Shown here piece after piece: positions 27,409 through 36,165 of a stretch of DNA of 62,348 nt. Each line of letters begins with the position of its first letter. Position 1 is the first letter of the stretch. Below the pieces are notes generated by a model. That model did not search any database and was not told the origin of the DNA. It saw only the letters and a list, made by a program, of their open reading frames with translations. The DNA is from Chlamydiota bacterium (GTDB taxonomy: Bacteria; Chlamydiota; Chlamydiia; Chlamydiales; Rhabdochlamydiaceae), in contig JAPLSW010000049.1 in the NCBI GenBank assembly GCA_026398435.1, positions 19,579-81,926 on the forward strand. The letters are read 5' to 3'. The translations under genes and the position numbers were made by a program.

Positions 27409-28317
27409 CTACAAATGATCCTTGTCACTAAAGAGTCTAGTTCTCAGCTCGGGGATAAACGGAGCGATCGTGAGATCCTCCTCGGAGTTTCGAGAGTGGT
27501 CAATGGATGGCTCAGCTACCGTGTGATCCCACTGCTTGAGTCTGCGGACCTTTTCGGTATAGAAGAATTCCTCATCGCGACAGGTATAGTGGTTGATCCG
27601 GATCGTGTCGATGCTAACCGTGTCGGTTAAGCTGCTCTTAGGATTAAAGGGCTCTTTCTTCTCTGTTACATGAAAGTAAGGCTCCCTGTATTTGCAGTAA
27701 TGGGGCTGAGAGATTTTCTTAACTCTTTTGGGCTGCACAATTGACTTAACAAAAAGGTTTTGATGCGAGTCTCTGGGGGACTTTCTAGTGAGTGATTCGA
27801 TGAGGGTTCTGCTGCTGTCGATTTTTTTTACAGAAGAAGTGCCATAGATTTGCCAGTTGATTGCAAGACCGCCGTAGGGTTCATAGGGGGCTAGGAATTC
27901 TTGTAAATTATGCGTTGTAAGAGGGACGATGAATTCATCAGTATCAATAATTGCAAGCCACAGCGTTTCCTTTTCTTTATCTCGAATACAGTCTTGATAG
28001 ACCTGACACTGTATCTTGTTCCATTGATTTACATCACTTCCTTCAGTGACGATATGTGATAGCTCTACAATACCCTCGTCGATATAAGGCTGCAACACTG
28101 TGAGGTAATCATCCTTGCTCAAGTGATTATAAAGGTAGAAGTGCTCTACTCCGATCATCCTGTTATACTCAATCCATTCTTTAAGAAAACGGGCCTCATT
28201 GCGAAATAAAGCTACAACGCTGAGGTAGTATTTTGGAGGCCTTGAAGGAAGGAAAAAAAGGGAGGTAAGTAGACATGTAGCAAGAAATAAAAATAGTAGT
28301 TTTTTTAGCCGTTTCAT
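27409..28317 (-). CDS. Glycosyltransferase family 92 (DUF23) protein
   Basis: 302 residues starting at ATG 28317. An upstream TTG adds nine residues but lacks support. MKRLKKLLFLFLATCLLTSLFF is a signal anchor. The catalytic region shows VVALFRNEARFLKEWIEYNRMIGVEHFYLYNH and WLAIIDTDEFI (DxD metal site), typical of GT92 enzymes. Donor and acceptor unknown; a galactosyl- or related transferase is plausible. Divides two minus-strand genes with 56 nt before the Cys-cluster protein. Confidence 0.75.
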   Translation of the reverse strand: MKRLKKLLFLFLATCLLTSLFFLPSRPPKYYLSVVALFRNEARFLKEWIEYNRMIGVEHFYLYNHLSKDDYLTVLQPYIDEGIVELSHIVTEGSDVNQWNKIQCQVYQDCIRDKEKETLWLAIIDTDEFIVPLTTHNLQEFLAPYEPYGGLAINWQIYGTSSVKKIDSSRTLIESLTRKSPRDSHQNLFVKSIVQPKRVKKISQPHYCKYREPYFHVTEKKEPFNPKSSLTDTVSIDTIRINHYTCRDEEFFYTEKVRRLKQWDHTVAEPSIDHSRNSEEDLTIAPFIPELRTRLFSDKDHL

Positions 28318-28373
28318 ATCCGTAAATTTTACAAGAAGATCCAAATATTGGGCAAGGACTACATGCCGCGATA

Positions 28374-28952
28374 TTAAAGGCCTTCTTCTTTCGACTTGCT
28401 AAGTAAGCTAATATAGGGCTCTTTGTCGTATTTTTTCTTAAGGACAGGGGAAAATCCACACCCCTTTAGCACGCGGGGGGCTCCAAAATATTCAATCACA
28501 GGCCACCTCCGGCATACAGAGGGTCTGGTTTTATAGCTATTGCAACTGCCATCCTCGTTTAAGTGGCGGCAGCCCATAACGAGCATTTTCTTGCCTTTTT
28601 CATCTTGGGGGCTGAGGCTTCTGAGAAAAAAGCCGTTCACCTGGGTTTGCCAGAAATAAAAGATTTTGCCGAGCGTTCCACTTGGCTGAGGTATAAGAAT
28701 AAAATAACAACAGTTGCCTCTTCTTTTACACGAGCCTACTTGTTTGAAGGGAGGCTGGATAATGTATCTCGCGACTTTTTGAGCGAAGAGATCTAGGAGT
28801 AAAACGGGGAGGTAGGAAAGTTTAAGGATAAGGCGTAACCACTCAGGTAGCCACTGCTTGGGGATTTCTCCTTGGACCTTAGGGGGTGAGGTAAGGTTTT
28901 CTGCTAAATGTAAAATGTCTTCTAAATACTCTTGCTGGGATTTTTCGCTCAT
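28374..28952 (-). CDS. YkgJ-type cysteine-cluster protein
   Basis: 192 residues. The C-terminal half contains CKRRGNCC, CRHL..DGSCNSYKTRPSVCRRWP and GCGF, the CxxxCxxCC-like cluster of the YkgJ family, thought to bind zinc or an Fe-S cluster. The N-terminal part has a hydrophobic stretch (LILKLSYLPVLLLDLFAQ). Function of the family is not established. Confidence 0.7.
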   Translation of the reverse strand: MSEKSQQEYLEDILHLAENLTSPPKVQGEIPKQWLPEWLRLILKLSYLPVLLLDLFAQKVARYIIQPPFKQVGSCKRRGNCCYFILIPQPSGTLGKIFYFWQTQVNGFFLRSLSPQDEKGKKMLVMGCRHLNEDGSCNSYKTRPSVCRRWPVIEYFGAPRVLKGCGFSPVLKKKYDKEPYISLLSKSKEEGL

Positions 28953-29279
28953 AAAAAAATATTCCGATCAGTTTTTCTATAGGATGATCGGACGGCCTAT
29001 TTAGGAAAAGAGATATTGTTTTACAGGAAAATTCACGGGAAGAGGGTGAGGAGATTTTTTTTGCAAAAAACTTCAATATTTCCGATTTAATTATTCTCTG
29101 CAAGAAAAAATATAGAAATATTAATATATATTCTGTATATGAAGGAGATGGGGTGAATAAATATTTATTCATTCTGTTTTATTTGGAGGCTTATATCAAG
29201 GCCTGGAAGCTCCAAATGCGCTTAATAACCTGGGCTACAAAGAGTATTAGGACAGATGTCTTAATGCAATGGAGGTTAT
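28953..29279. promoter_or_regulatory. Gene-free stretch with operator-like palindromes
   Basis: AT-rich divergent intergenic region. It contains CCGATCA (28964-28970) facing TGATCGG (28985-28991) and a perfect 16-bp palindrome, GAATAAATATTTATTC (29156-29171). A 45-codon frame beginning GTG 29153 has AAGGAGATG upstream but shows no conserved pattern. Otherwise nothing was recognised. Likely the regulatory region for the gene at 29280. Confidence 0.35.
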
Positions 29280-29795
29280 ATGTTTTTTAAAAATTTACAA
29301 GTGGTTGCATATTCGGTGGTTATAATGGGGGGTTCTTCTTTATTTGGTTCTGATATGGTAGGACAACAAGAGGAACATCAGCTGGTTGATAGACTTAAGA
29401 AAGAGGTTCCTTCAGTGGCTTATAGTGGACCCCTTGCTCTTGCAAATCTCAACTTAAACCATCAAGGTAGTGTTATTGCAGCTCAGCCGGGAGAAAAAGT
29501 ATTTGGAATGCTTAACTTCCTGTATGACTCCCATAACATAGAGCCGGAGTCTCTCAACCAAATCGTTATTGGCTTTTCAAAGATGGGCGCTCAGAAATGT
29601 ATTTTTAATGAGCTCGGATACCGTTGCAACGAGGGGATCGCTTCTTTTTTTCTCCAAGTACCGCAAAATCCAGGGATATATGAAATCCAGTGCAGATTCG
29701 ATCAGGCCTTCTCTTCTAAAGAAGCTATGGTCCATTGGGTAGAGGAAGATGCGGATAATATGATGACGATCGGAAAAATTATCGTTCGAGAGTAG
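29280..29795 (+). CDS. Secreted protein of unknown function
   Basis: 171 residues with an N-terminal signal-like segment (FLQ..AYSVVIMGGSSLFG). The mature part begins GPLALANLNLNHQGSVIAAQPGEKVFGMLNFLY and carries three cysteines. The pattern is reminiscent of periplasmic beta-sandwich domains, but no family was identified. GGAGG precedes the ATG. Sits 62 nt before the exported thioredoxin reductase fusion and may share its transcript. Confidence 0.6.
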   Translation: MFFKNLQVVAYSVVIMGGSSLFGSDMVGQQEEHQLVDRLKKEVPSVAYSGPLALANLNLNHQGSVIAAQPGEKVFGMLNFLYDSHNIEPESLNQIVIGFSKMGAQKCIFNELGYRCNEGIASFFLQVPQNPGIYEIQCRFDQAFSSKEAMVHWVEEDADNMMTIGKIIVRE

Positions 29796-29857
29796 TCATT
29801 CGTTCTTTGGATAAAATCCCCTTTTCTCGATAATCTAAGAGAAAAATAGGGGATTTT

Positions 29858-31249
29858 ATGTTAAAGACTTCTTGGAAAAAAGCGGTAGCGCTTACTGTAT
29901 GTACGAGTTTTATCTTTTGTTCTCTTGCCTTTGGACAGGAGAAGAAGGACGCTCAGTCTGTTGTGATCATTGGAGGGGGAGTCGGAGCGCTCACCTCGGC
30001 GATCTATCTAGCGCGCAGTGGGGTCATCCCAATTGTTATCGAAGGGAGGATTCCTGGCGGAGCTTTATCTCAGTCTCCTAAAGTACAAAACTGGCCTGGA
30101 GAATTCGAGATATCCGGTATGGATCTTATGGATAAGATCCGCTCTCAAGCTATCCAAAATGGAGTTGTTTTTCTCCAGGAAGAGGTCACGGATGTTGATC
30201 TTTCAAAACGCCCCTTTAAAATCACTTCCCGAGATGTTTATGATCCAAGCAAGACCCATGTACTCGAGGCGGACTCTTGTATCATAGCCACAGGAAGTGA
30301 GGCAAAGCGGCTGCATGTTAAAGGGGAAGATGAATATTGGTCTAAGGGGGTATACTCTTGCGCTATATGCGATGGATCTCTTTATAAGGGCCAGATTGTA
30401 GCTGTTATTGGTGGGGGTGATGCAGCTCTTACAGAGGCAGAGTATTTAAGCCTGATTGCAAAAAAAGTCTACGTCATAGTAAGAAAGGACACCTTAAGAG
30501 CCAATGAAAAACAAAGGGAAGCAATGCTCCGCACCCTTCCTAATGTGGAGTTCTTATTTGAGTCAGAGATCCAGGAGATAAAAGGTTCAGACGATGCAGT
30601 AAATCAAGTGGTTCTAGTAAAAAAAGGGGAGCTAAGGTCCCTTGATATCGACGCGGTATTTCTAGCCATCGGTTCCCGGCCTAATTCTGAATTGTTTACT
30701 GGCCAGTTAAAGCTCGATCCAAATGGATATATCAAAGTAATAAATGACGTTGAAACAACCGTTGCCGGCGTTTACGCTATAGGAGATATAGCTGATCCCT
30801 ATTTTAAGCAGGCGATATCAGCTGCGGGAGATGGAGCAAAAGCAGCCCTTAAGGCTCATAATTTCTTATTAACAGCTCCAAAGCCTCAAATTATCACTTC
30901 TCAAACATCTAAAAAAAGCAGCTCCTATTCAGGAAAAGTGATTGAAGTCACAAGTTACGAGCATTTTCAGAAAGAGTTGAAAGAGGCAAGTACCACAGTC
31001 CTTGTAGACTTTTATGCGACATGGTGCGGTCCTTGCCGCCAGCTTAGCCCAAAACTTGAAGAATTTGCTAAGGAATTACAGGGAAAAGCTAAGATCTTAA
31101 AGGTCAATATAGAGTCTTGTGAGGATCTTGCCATGCTCTACCAAATCAGGTCTATGCCAACGCTTGTGGTAATTGACAACAGTGGTAAGCAGGTAGGAAG
31201 AAAAACAGGGACAAAAGATATCATCGATTACATCAAGACGCTTAAGTAA
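29858..31249 (+). CDS. Exported thioredoxin reductase-thioredoxin fusion
   Basis: 463 residues in three parts. Residues 1-28 look like a Sec signal peptide (KKAVALTVCTSFIFCSLAFG). Residues ~34-350 are an NADPH thioredoxin reductase: GGGVGALTSAIYLARSG FAD motif, redox CAIC (168-171), GGGDAALTEAEYL NADPH motif, AIGDIADPYFKQAISAAGDG. Residues ~365-463 are a thioredoxin with WCGPC (389-393) and SMPTLVV. Cytoplasmic NTR-Trx fusions are known from a few bacteria and plastids; export is the unusual point. If exported, it may serve disulfide reduction in the periplasm, where NADPH supply is an open question. Confidence 0.85.
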   Translation: MLKTSWKKAVALTVCTSFIFCSLAFGQEKKDAQSVVIIGGGVGALTSAIYLARSGVIPIVIEGRIPGGALSQSPKVQNWPGEFEISGMDLMDKIRSQAIQNGVVFLQEEVTDVDLSKRPFKITSRDVYDPSKTHVLEADSCIIATGSEAKRLHVKGEDEYWSKGVYSCAICDGSLYKGQIVAVIGGGDAALTEAEYLSLIAKKVYVIVRKDTLRANEKQREAMLRTLPNVEFLFESEIQEIKGSDDAVNQVVLVKKGELRSLDIDAVFLAIGSRPNSELFTGQLKLDPNGYIKVINDVETTVAGVYAIGDIADPYFKQAISAAGDGAKAALKAHNFLLTAPKPQIITSQTSKKSSSYSGKVIEVTSYEHFQKELKEASTTVLVDFYATWCGPCRQLSPKLEEFAKELQGKAKILKVNIESCEDLAMLYQIRSMPTLVVIDNSGKQVGRKTGTKDIIDYIKTLK

Positions 31250-31250
31250 T

Positions 31251-32234
31251 TTAGATGTAGATGTTAATTGCTATAACGCCGCTTGTGAATCTTGCGGCGT
31301 TTCTTCCCGCCACAGTAAACCATACGCCTCCAATAACACCGATATCTTCGCTCCAGTTGTATTGAACTGCCGGCGCCAAGCTAAACTGCTCTCCAGAGGG
31401 AGGGCCGATGGGTCGAGTTGTTTTTCCAGAAAATCTCGTTTTATTGTTATGAACATATACACCATCGAGAGCAATTCCCCATCTTTTAGTTAAGTTGCAT
31501 TCTATTGCGCCATCAACCGTTAGAGTGTTTCCGGGGAGTACTTTCCCATGGGTCCCTTTGCCCCCTCCATAGGTGCATAATCCCTTAACATAGGCTGGAG
31601 TGCCAATTTGGTAATTTACAAAAAGCCTGGCATCCAAAAAGTGGATTCCGGTTCCTAGCTGTAAGAGTTTGGAAAATACTAGACCAACGGTCGGTAGCCA
31701 AGACCCCGAGCCGGTAGAGTCGCTGCCAAGTTTGGAGGCTTTAAGATGATCGTATTTTCCTGTCGGGATATTGGCTCCGAGTCTTAGTTTTACCGCCGGT
31801 TGCCAGCCTCCAACGACATCTAGTGCTAGTTGAAAACCTACCACAAAAGGTAGGTCTCCTATATCTAGATAACTTTGGTTTTTTACCTTGTTCCAAACAA
31901 TTTCGGGGATCACTTGGAAATCCATAAATTTGGTAATGCCCACCTGCGTTAGAAATTGGAGGCTGGAATTATAGAAATTAGGGATCGATTTTGCATGCCA
32001 GTGTTTTGTATAGATCCCTGTATTTACGGTATAGAAAAAATAGGGCTCTAAGTTTACATGCCCCTGCGGTATCGTATGGGCGCTTGGAGCAAGAAGGGGC
32101 CCTGTAAACCAGGGAGAGGGCTCTGATTTAACAGGAGCCCCTTGTGACTCTGTAAAGAGAAAGTCTGCATAGCAAGGTATTGCAGAGAGCAGGGAGAGTA
32201 ACAAAATGGATCTTAGCATTTTACAGATAGGCAT
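31251..32234 (-). CDS. Outer-membrane beta-barrel protein, unknown function
   Basis: 327 residues from ATG 32234, preceded by AAAAGGAAG; longer in-frame readings lack a ribosome-binding site. Signal peptide LRSILLLSLLSAIPCYA. The mature sequence has alternating amphipathic strands (INLEPYFFY, FQVIPEIVW, AVKLRLGANIPTGKYD, ARLFVNYQIGTP) and ends ...GVIAINIYI, as outer-membrane barrels do. Resembles the phenol-degradation-associated OMP type found in many proteobacteria, but the assignment is loose. Confidence 0.65.
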   Translation of the reverse strand: MPICKMLRSILLLSLLSAIPCYADFLFTESQGAPVKSEPSPWFTGPLLAPSAHTIPQGHVNLEPYFFYTVNTGIYTKHWHAKSIPNFYNSSLQFLTQVGITKFMDFQVIPEIVWNKVKNQSYLDIGDLPFVVGFQLALDVVGGWQPAVKLRLGANIPTGKYDHLKASKLGSDSTGSGSWLPTVGLVFSKLLQLGTGIHFLDARLFVNYQIGTPAYVKGLCTYGGGKGTHGKVLPGNTLTVDGAIECNLTKRWGIALDGVYVHNNKTRFSGKTTRPIGPPSGEQFSLAPAVQYNWSEDIGVIGGVWFTVAGRNAARFTSGVIAINIYI

Positions 32235-32302
32235 GACACTTCCTTTTAAAAAACACGTTGACGTAACAAAAATATAATAGGAAGGAGTTTTTTTGAAAGT
32301 AT

Positions 32303-32331
32303 GCAGATGGATGCTATTAGCATCCATCTGC
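32303..32331. terminator. Perfect 12-bp hairpin between the OMP and TyrP genes
   Basis: GCAGATGGATGC, loop TATTA, GCATCCATCTGC. On the minus strand it follows the tyrP stop by a few nt, but the T-run behind it is weak. Probable terminator of tyrP. Confidence 0.6.
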
Positions 32332-32336
32332 AAAAA

Positions 32337-33539
32337 CTATAAAAATTTACTGAGTACATCTTGGAAAATTTCTATCCCTAGCTCAAGCAAAATAAAAAAG
32401 ATAAGCATTGATAGCATTACCCTTCCGCCAGGAAGGCGTTTTTCCGCTTTAGGATATTTCTTCACATATCTTCCGATCCACACCATGGTAGGAGGAAATA
32501 ACCCAAAAAGAATAGCGCAGCTGTATCCTCCGGCATAGCCAAGGGCTTTTAAAAAGATGTCTGGATTGGAGAGGGATATGACTGTCGGCGGCAAAAATAC
32601 CAATAGGCATAGAAAGATTTTGCGGATTCCCTTCTTTTTTATTTTAAGTCCATCGGCTAGAAAGTCTAAATAGGCAAGAGACAGAGCTATATAAGAAGTA
32701 GTGAGCGTGAAAAAGGCAAAGGCCCGGCCGATGTTAGATAGGTAAGCGCTCCCTATGATTTTCTGTAAAGGCCATACAGCAGTTTGTCCAAGAACACTGG
32801 CTTGTTGCAAATCATTTAAAGGGATAATCCCCAAGATCAGCATTTCCCAAATCAGATAGACAGCAAGAGGAATAGTAGTTCCTAATATGATGCTTAGACG
32901 CACCTTTTTTACATCCCTATTCATATAGGTCATAAGAGTGGGAATAATCACTTGGTAGGTGAAGGCAGTAAAGAGTATGGGAATGGCAAGCCATGCTTTG
33001 GACCATTCACCTCGTGTCAGCATGCTAAAGTTTACATGGTCATAAGAGAAGCCGATGAAAAGCAAATAGGTAATGACAACACCTGACATCAGGATAAGGT
33101 TTAGTCTATCGACGGAATTTGTTCCGAGATACACCACGGGAGAAAAAATCAGCACATAGACAAGTGCCGAGGCCCATCTAGGGAGGCTTCCGCTAATAAG
33201 CTGAGAGAGGACATCTCCTCCTCCGGCTACGTGAGCTATCATCACCGTGACAAATAAAAATAAGTAGACCATCCAGCAGAGTCCTTTGCCCCAGGGACCA
33301 AATAACTTATGTGCCATAGTGATGAGGTTGGAGTCTTTAGGCATCCACTGACAGACCTCGAGAAGAAGAAGTCCGGTACACAGCATAAATAGCCAGCAGA
33401 GAAAATAGATGGAAATGGAAGGAAAGAAACCGGCCTCTCCGGTTGCGATTGGCAAGGCAAGCATGCCAACGCCAATGGTGGTTCCGGCAATTAAAAAAGT
33501 GCCGCCGAGTACATGGCCAAGGGAATGAAAAATGCGCAT
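32337..33539 (-). CDS. tyrP: Aromatic amino acid permease, TyrP/HAAP family
   Basis: Proton-coupled uptake of tyrosine/tryptophan from the host. 400 residues with about eleven hydrophobic segments. The N-terminal GGTFLIAGTTIGVGMLALPIATGEAGF is the family hallmark, and LFTAFTYQVIIPTLMTYMNRDVKKVR and the LAYLDFLADGL region agree with chlamydial TyrP. Transcribed divergently from the rhamnose operon across 252 nt. Confidence 0.88.
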   Translation of the reverse strand: MRIFHSLGHVLGGTFLIAGTTIGVGMLALPIATGEAGFFPSISIYFLCWLFMLCTGLLLLEVCQWMPKDSNLITMAHKLFGPWGKGLCWMVYLFLFVTVMIAHVAGGGDVLSQLISGSLPRWASALVYVLIFSPVVYLGTNSVDRLNLILMSGVVITYLLFIGFSYDHVNFSMLTRGEWSKAWLAIPILFTAFTYQVIIPTLMTYMNRDVKKVRLSIILGTTIPLAVYLIWEMLILGIIPLNDLQQASVLGQTAVWPLQKIIGSAYLSNIGRAFAFFTLTTSYIALSLAYLDFLADGLKIKKKGIRKIFLCLLVFLPPTVISLSNPDIFLKALGYAGGYSCAILFGLFPPTMVWIGRYVKKYPKAEKRLPGGRVMLSMLIFFILLELGIEIFQDVLSKFL

Positions 33540-33791
33540 AGATCCTCTACTAATATGTAAATGTAAGCGATTAAGATGCTATACGCTTAATTAATTGTAA
33601 GGTAGCTAAACTGGGGAAATAGCTCTAGTAAATTACATTAAGAATTCGATTGCCTCAATTCTTCCATTTTCCGTTAACGGTATTTTATGAGTGCAATTTA
33701 AATTTTAACTATTCTTTCCGAGAGTAAAATGCTAGCTAGACAATTTCCTCCTCCCTTCGTTAAGATAGACTCTTTTGGAAGTAGGATTCTT

Positions 33792-34319
33792 ATGCAAATT
33801 ACAGAGATGCAGCTCGAGGGTGCTCTAAAACTCTCCCCTAAAGTATTCTACGATGAGAGGGGCTTTTTCTATGAGAGTTTTAAAGAGTCTCTTTTGCAGG
33901 AAATGGGGATTTGCGAAACCTTCTGCCAAGATAACCATTCCTATTCGAAAAGGGGAGTTTTGCGAGGGATGCATTTTCAAGGGTCCCAAGGAAAACTCAT
34001 CAACGTGATTTCAGGGGTGATTTTTGATGTCTTTGTCGATGTAAGAAAAGATTCTCCCACCTTTGGCAAGTGGCAGGGCGTAGTACTTGATTCAGCAAAC
34101 AGAGAGCTCCTGTATATTCCCGGTGGGTTTGCTCATGGATTTTACGTGATGAGCGATGAGGCTCATGTTGTCTATAAGGTAACAGAGCTCTATAGCCCAT
34201 CTACTGAAAAATCTTTCCGCTATGATGATGCAGATGTTGGTATTACCTGGCCTGAAGGGACTAAAATCGTATCTACTAAAGACCTCTCCGCCCTCTGTTT
34301 TTCTGAGGTGTCTTTGTGA
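33792..34319 (+). CDS. rfbC: dTDP-4-dehydrorhamnose 3,5-epimerase
   Basis: Third step of dTDP-L-rhamnose synthesis. Start ATG 33792 (MQITEMQLEGALKLSPKVF) matches the usual N-terminus; a longer frame from 33729 is not supported. 175 residues. FYDERGFFYESFKE, DNHSYSKRGVLRGMHFQ with the catalytic His, and IPGGFAHGFYVMSDEAHVVYKV are characteristic. First gene of rfbC-rfbD-rfbB; stop overlaps the rfbD start. Confidence 0.92.
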   Translation: MQITEMQLEGALKLSPKVFYDERGFFYESFKESLLQEMGICETFCQDNHSYSKRGVLRGMHFQGSQGKLINVISGVIFDVFVDVRKDSPTFGKWQGVVLDSANRELLYIPGGFAHGFYVMSDEAHVVYKVTELYSPSTEKSFRYDDADVGITWPEGTKIVSTKDLSALCFSEVSL

Positions 34320-35155
34320 AGATTTGGATTTTAGGAGCCGGCGGCATGCTCGGCAAAACTCTGCAAAATTTTTTAACAGGCAAGGGAATTCCTTTTGTCT
34401 CTTCTTCTAAGACCCAAGCTGACGTAACCAATTTTACAGAGCTCGATGCTCTTTGCAAAGAGATACAGCCGACCCATATTTTCAATTGCGCCGCTTTCAC
34501 GGCAGTGGATGCTGCGGAAACAGAGCTTGATCTTGCGATGAAAATCAATGGAGAGGCTCCGGGACTTCTCGGCAGGCTCGCAAAAAAATACGGAGTAAGG
34601 CTCATTCATATTTCTACAGATTATGTATTTTCTAGTACGCAGCACACTCCCTTTAAAGAAGAGGATGAGACAAATCCGATTAATGCGTACGGAAGATCAA
34701 AGCTTGAAGGGGAAAGATCTCTTATAAGGGAGCTGCCGACGGCTTGTATAGTGAGAACTTCTTGGGTCTATGGCGCTGGTGGAAAAAATTTCATCTCCTC
34801 GATTGTAGGTCTGCTTCAAACAAAAGAAACTCTGCAAGTTGCAAAAGATCAAGTAGGGAGACCTACCTATGTAAATGATTTAGCCGAAGCTCTTTGGGAA
34901 TTAAAAGATTCTTCCGGGATATATCATTTTGCAAGTAGTGGAGAGGCTTCTCGTTTTGAGATTGCAAGGCAGGTGCTTTCTTATATGAAAGATAATGGTA
35001 TGGCAGTACTTTGCAAAGAGATAGTTCCCGTTTCTGCAAGTCTTTTTACAACGCCCGCTCCTCGCCCTTTGTACTCTGTTTTAGATACGAGCAAGTACGA
35101 AAAGGAATATAAAACCCCAAGACACTGGAATGAAACGCTGAAGGAGCTTTTTTGA
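34316..35155 (+). CDS. rfbD: dTDP-4-dehydrorhamnose reductase
   Basis: NAD(P)H-dependent last step to dTDP-rhamnose. 279 residues. GAGGMLGKTL nucleotide motif, STDYVFSS, NAYGRSKLEGE (Tyr-x3-Lys) and RTSWVYGAGGKNFI. GTG start at 34316, overlapping the rfbC TGA (GTGA), so translation is coupled. Confidence 0.92.
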   Translation: MKIWILGAGGMLGKTLQNFLTGKGIPFVSSSKTQADVTNFTELDALCKEIQPTHIFNCAAFTAVDAAETELDLAMKINGEAPGLLGRLAKKYGVRLIHISTDYVFSSTQHTPFKEEDETNPINAYGRSKLEGERSLIRELPTACIVRTSWVYGAGGKNFISSIVGLLQTKETLQVAKDQVGRPTYVNDLAEALWELKDSSGIYHFASSGEASRFEIARQVLSYMKDNGMAVLCKEIVPVSASLFTTPAPRPLYSVLDTSKYEKEYKTPRHWNETLKELF

Positions 35156-36162
35156 TGATAAGGACCCCTAAAAATATTCTTGTGACCGGCGGGGCCGGAT
35201 TTATCGGTTCTGCTTTTATTCGATATAGTCTTTCTAAGGATTCTTGCTGTGAAAAAATTGTGAATCTCGACCTGTTAACATATGCGGCAGATCTCAAAAA
35301 TCTTTCCAGCATTGAAAGTGATCCTCGCTATCATCTGGCTATAGCAGATATCTGTGATGAAGAAGTTGTAGAGAGTCTCTGTAAAGAGCATGGGGTCGAT
35401 ACTATTGTTCATTTTGCCGCTGAAAGTCATGTCGATCGGAGTATTGAAGGGCCTGCTGCCTTTTGCAGGACAAATATAGAGGGAACGCTTCATCTTTTAG
35501 AGGTTGTTCGAAGAAATCCAAGCATCCATTTTCATCACGTCTCAACCGATGAAGTTTATGGCTCGCTTGGAAAAGAGGGGGCCTTTAATGAAAGCTCTCC
35601 CATTTGCCCCAACTCTCCCTATGCAGCCTCAAAGGCTGCATCGGATCATTTGGTCAGAGCCTTTGCAAATACCTACGGTATCTCAACGACGATCTCCCAT
35701 TGTAGTAACAATTACGGCCCTTGCCAGAATGGGGAAAAGCTCATTCCTCTTATGCTTTCCTGTCTGATCGAAAAAAGACCTCTTCCGATTTATGGCAAAG
35801 GGGAAAATATCCGGGATTGGCTCTATGTCGATGATCATGTGGAAGCTCTTTGGACGATTTTGCAAAAAGCCCCTAAGGGCTCAGTATTCGACATCGGTGG
35901 AGGCTACGAGGCTTCTAATATTGAAATTGTACATAGACTTATAGAGGAATATTGCTCTCTTACGAGTCAAAATACAGAAGAGTTTACTCAGCTTATTCAC
36001 TATGTGACAGATAGGCCAGGTCACGATTTCCGCTACAGCATCGATCCAGCAAAGATACAAAGAGAACTTGGCTGGAGCCCTAAATATGATTTTGCAAAGG
36101 GGCTTAAAGAAACAGTGCAGTGGTATCTAGAAAATAGAAGACTACAAGGATGTGGGGTATAA
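35155..36162 (+). CDS. rfbB: dTDP-glucose 4,6-dehydratase
   Basis: Second step of dTDP-rhamnose synthesis. 335 residues from ATG 35155 with GAAGGAG upstream; a TTG three bases earlier is less likely. Motifs: GGAGFIGSAFIRY, FAAESHVDRSI, STDEVYGSLG, SPYAASKAASDHLVRA (Tyr-x3-Lys), SNNYGPCQNGEKLIP. It overlaps the rfbD stop by one base. No rfbA (glucose-1-phosphate thymidylyltransferase) is present in this operon. Confidence 0.92.
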   Translation: MIRTPKNILVTGGAGFIGSAFIRYSLSKDSCCEKIVNLDLLTYAADLKNLSSIESDPRYHLAIADICDEEVVESLCKEHGVDTIVHFAAESHVDRSIEGPAAFCRTNIEGTLHLLEVVRRNPSIHFHHVSTDEVYGSLGKEGAFNESSPICPNSPYAASKAASDHLVRAFANTYGISTTISHCSNNYGPCQNGEKLIPLMLSCLIEKRPLPIYGKGENIRDWLYVDDHVEALWTILQKAPKGSVFDIGGGYEASNIEIVHRLIEEYCSLTSQNTEEFTQLIHYVTDRPGHDFRYSIDPAKIQRELGWSPKYDFAKGLKETVQWYLENRRLQGCGV

Positions 36163-36165
36163 TTT

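Noticed and set aside
29153..29290. A 45-codon frame with a good ribosome-binding site
   Set aside because: It ends inside the next gene's start, starts with GTG and shows no conserved feature.
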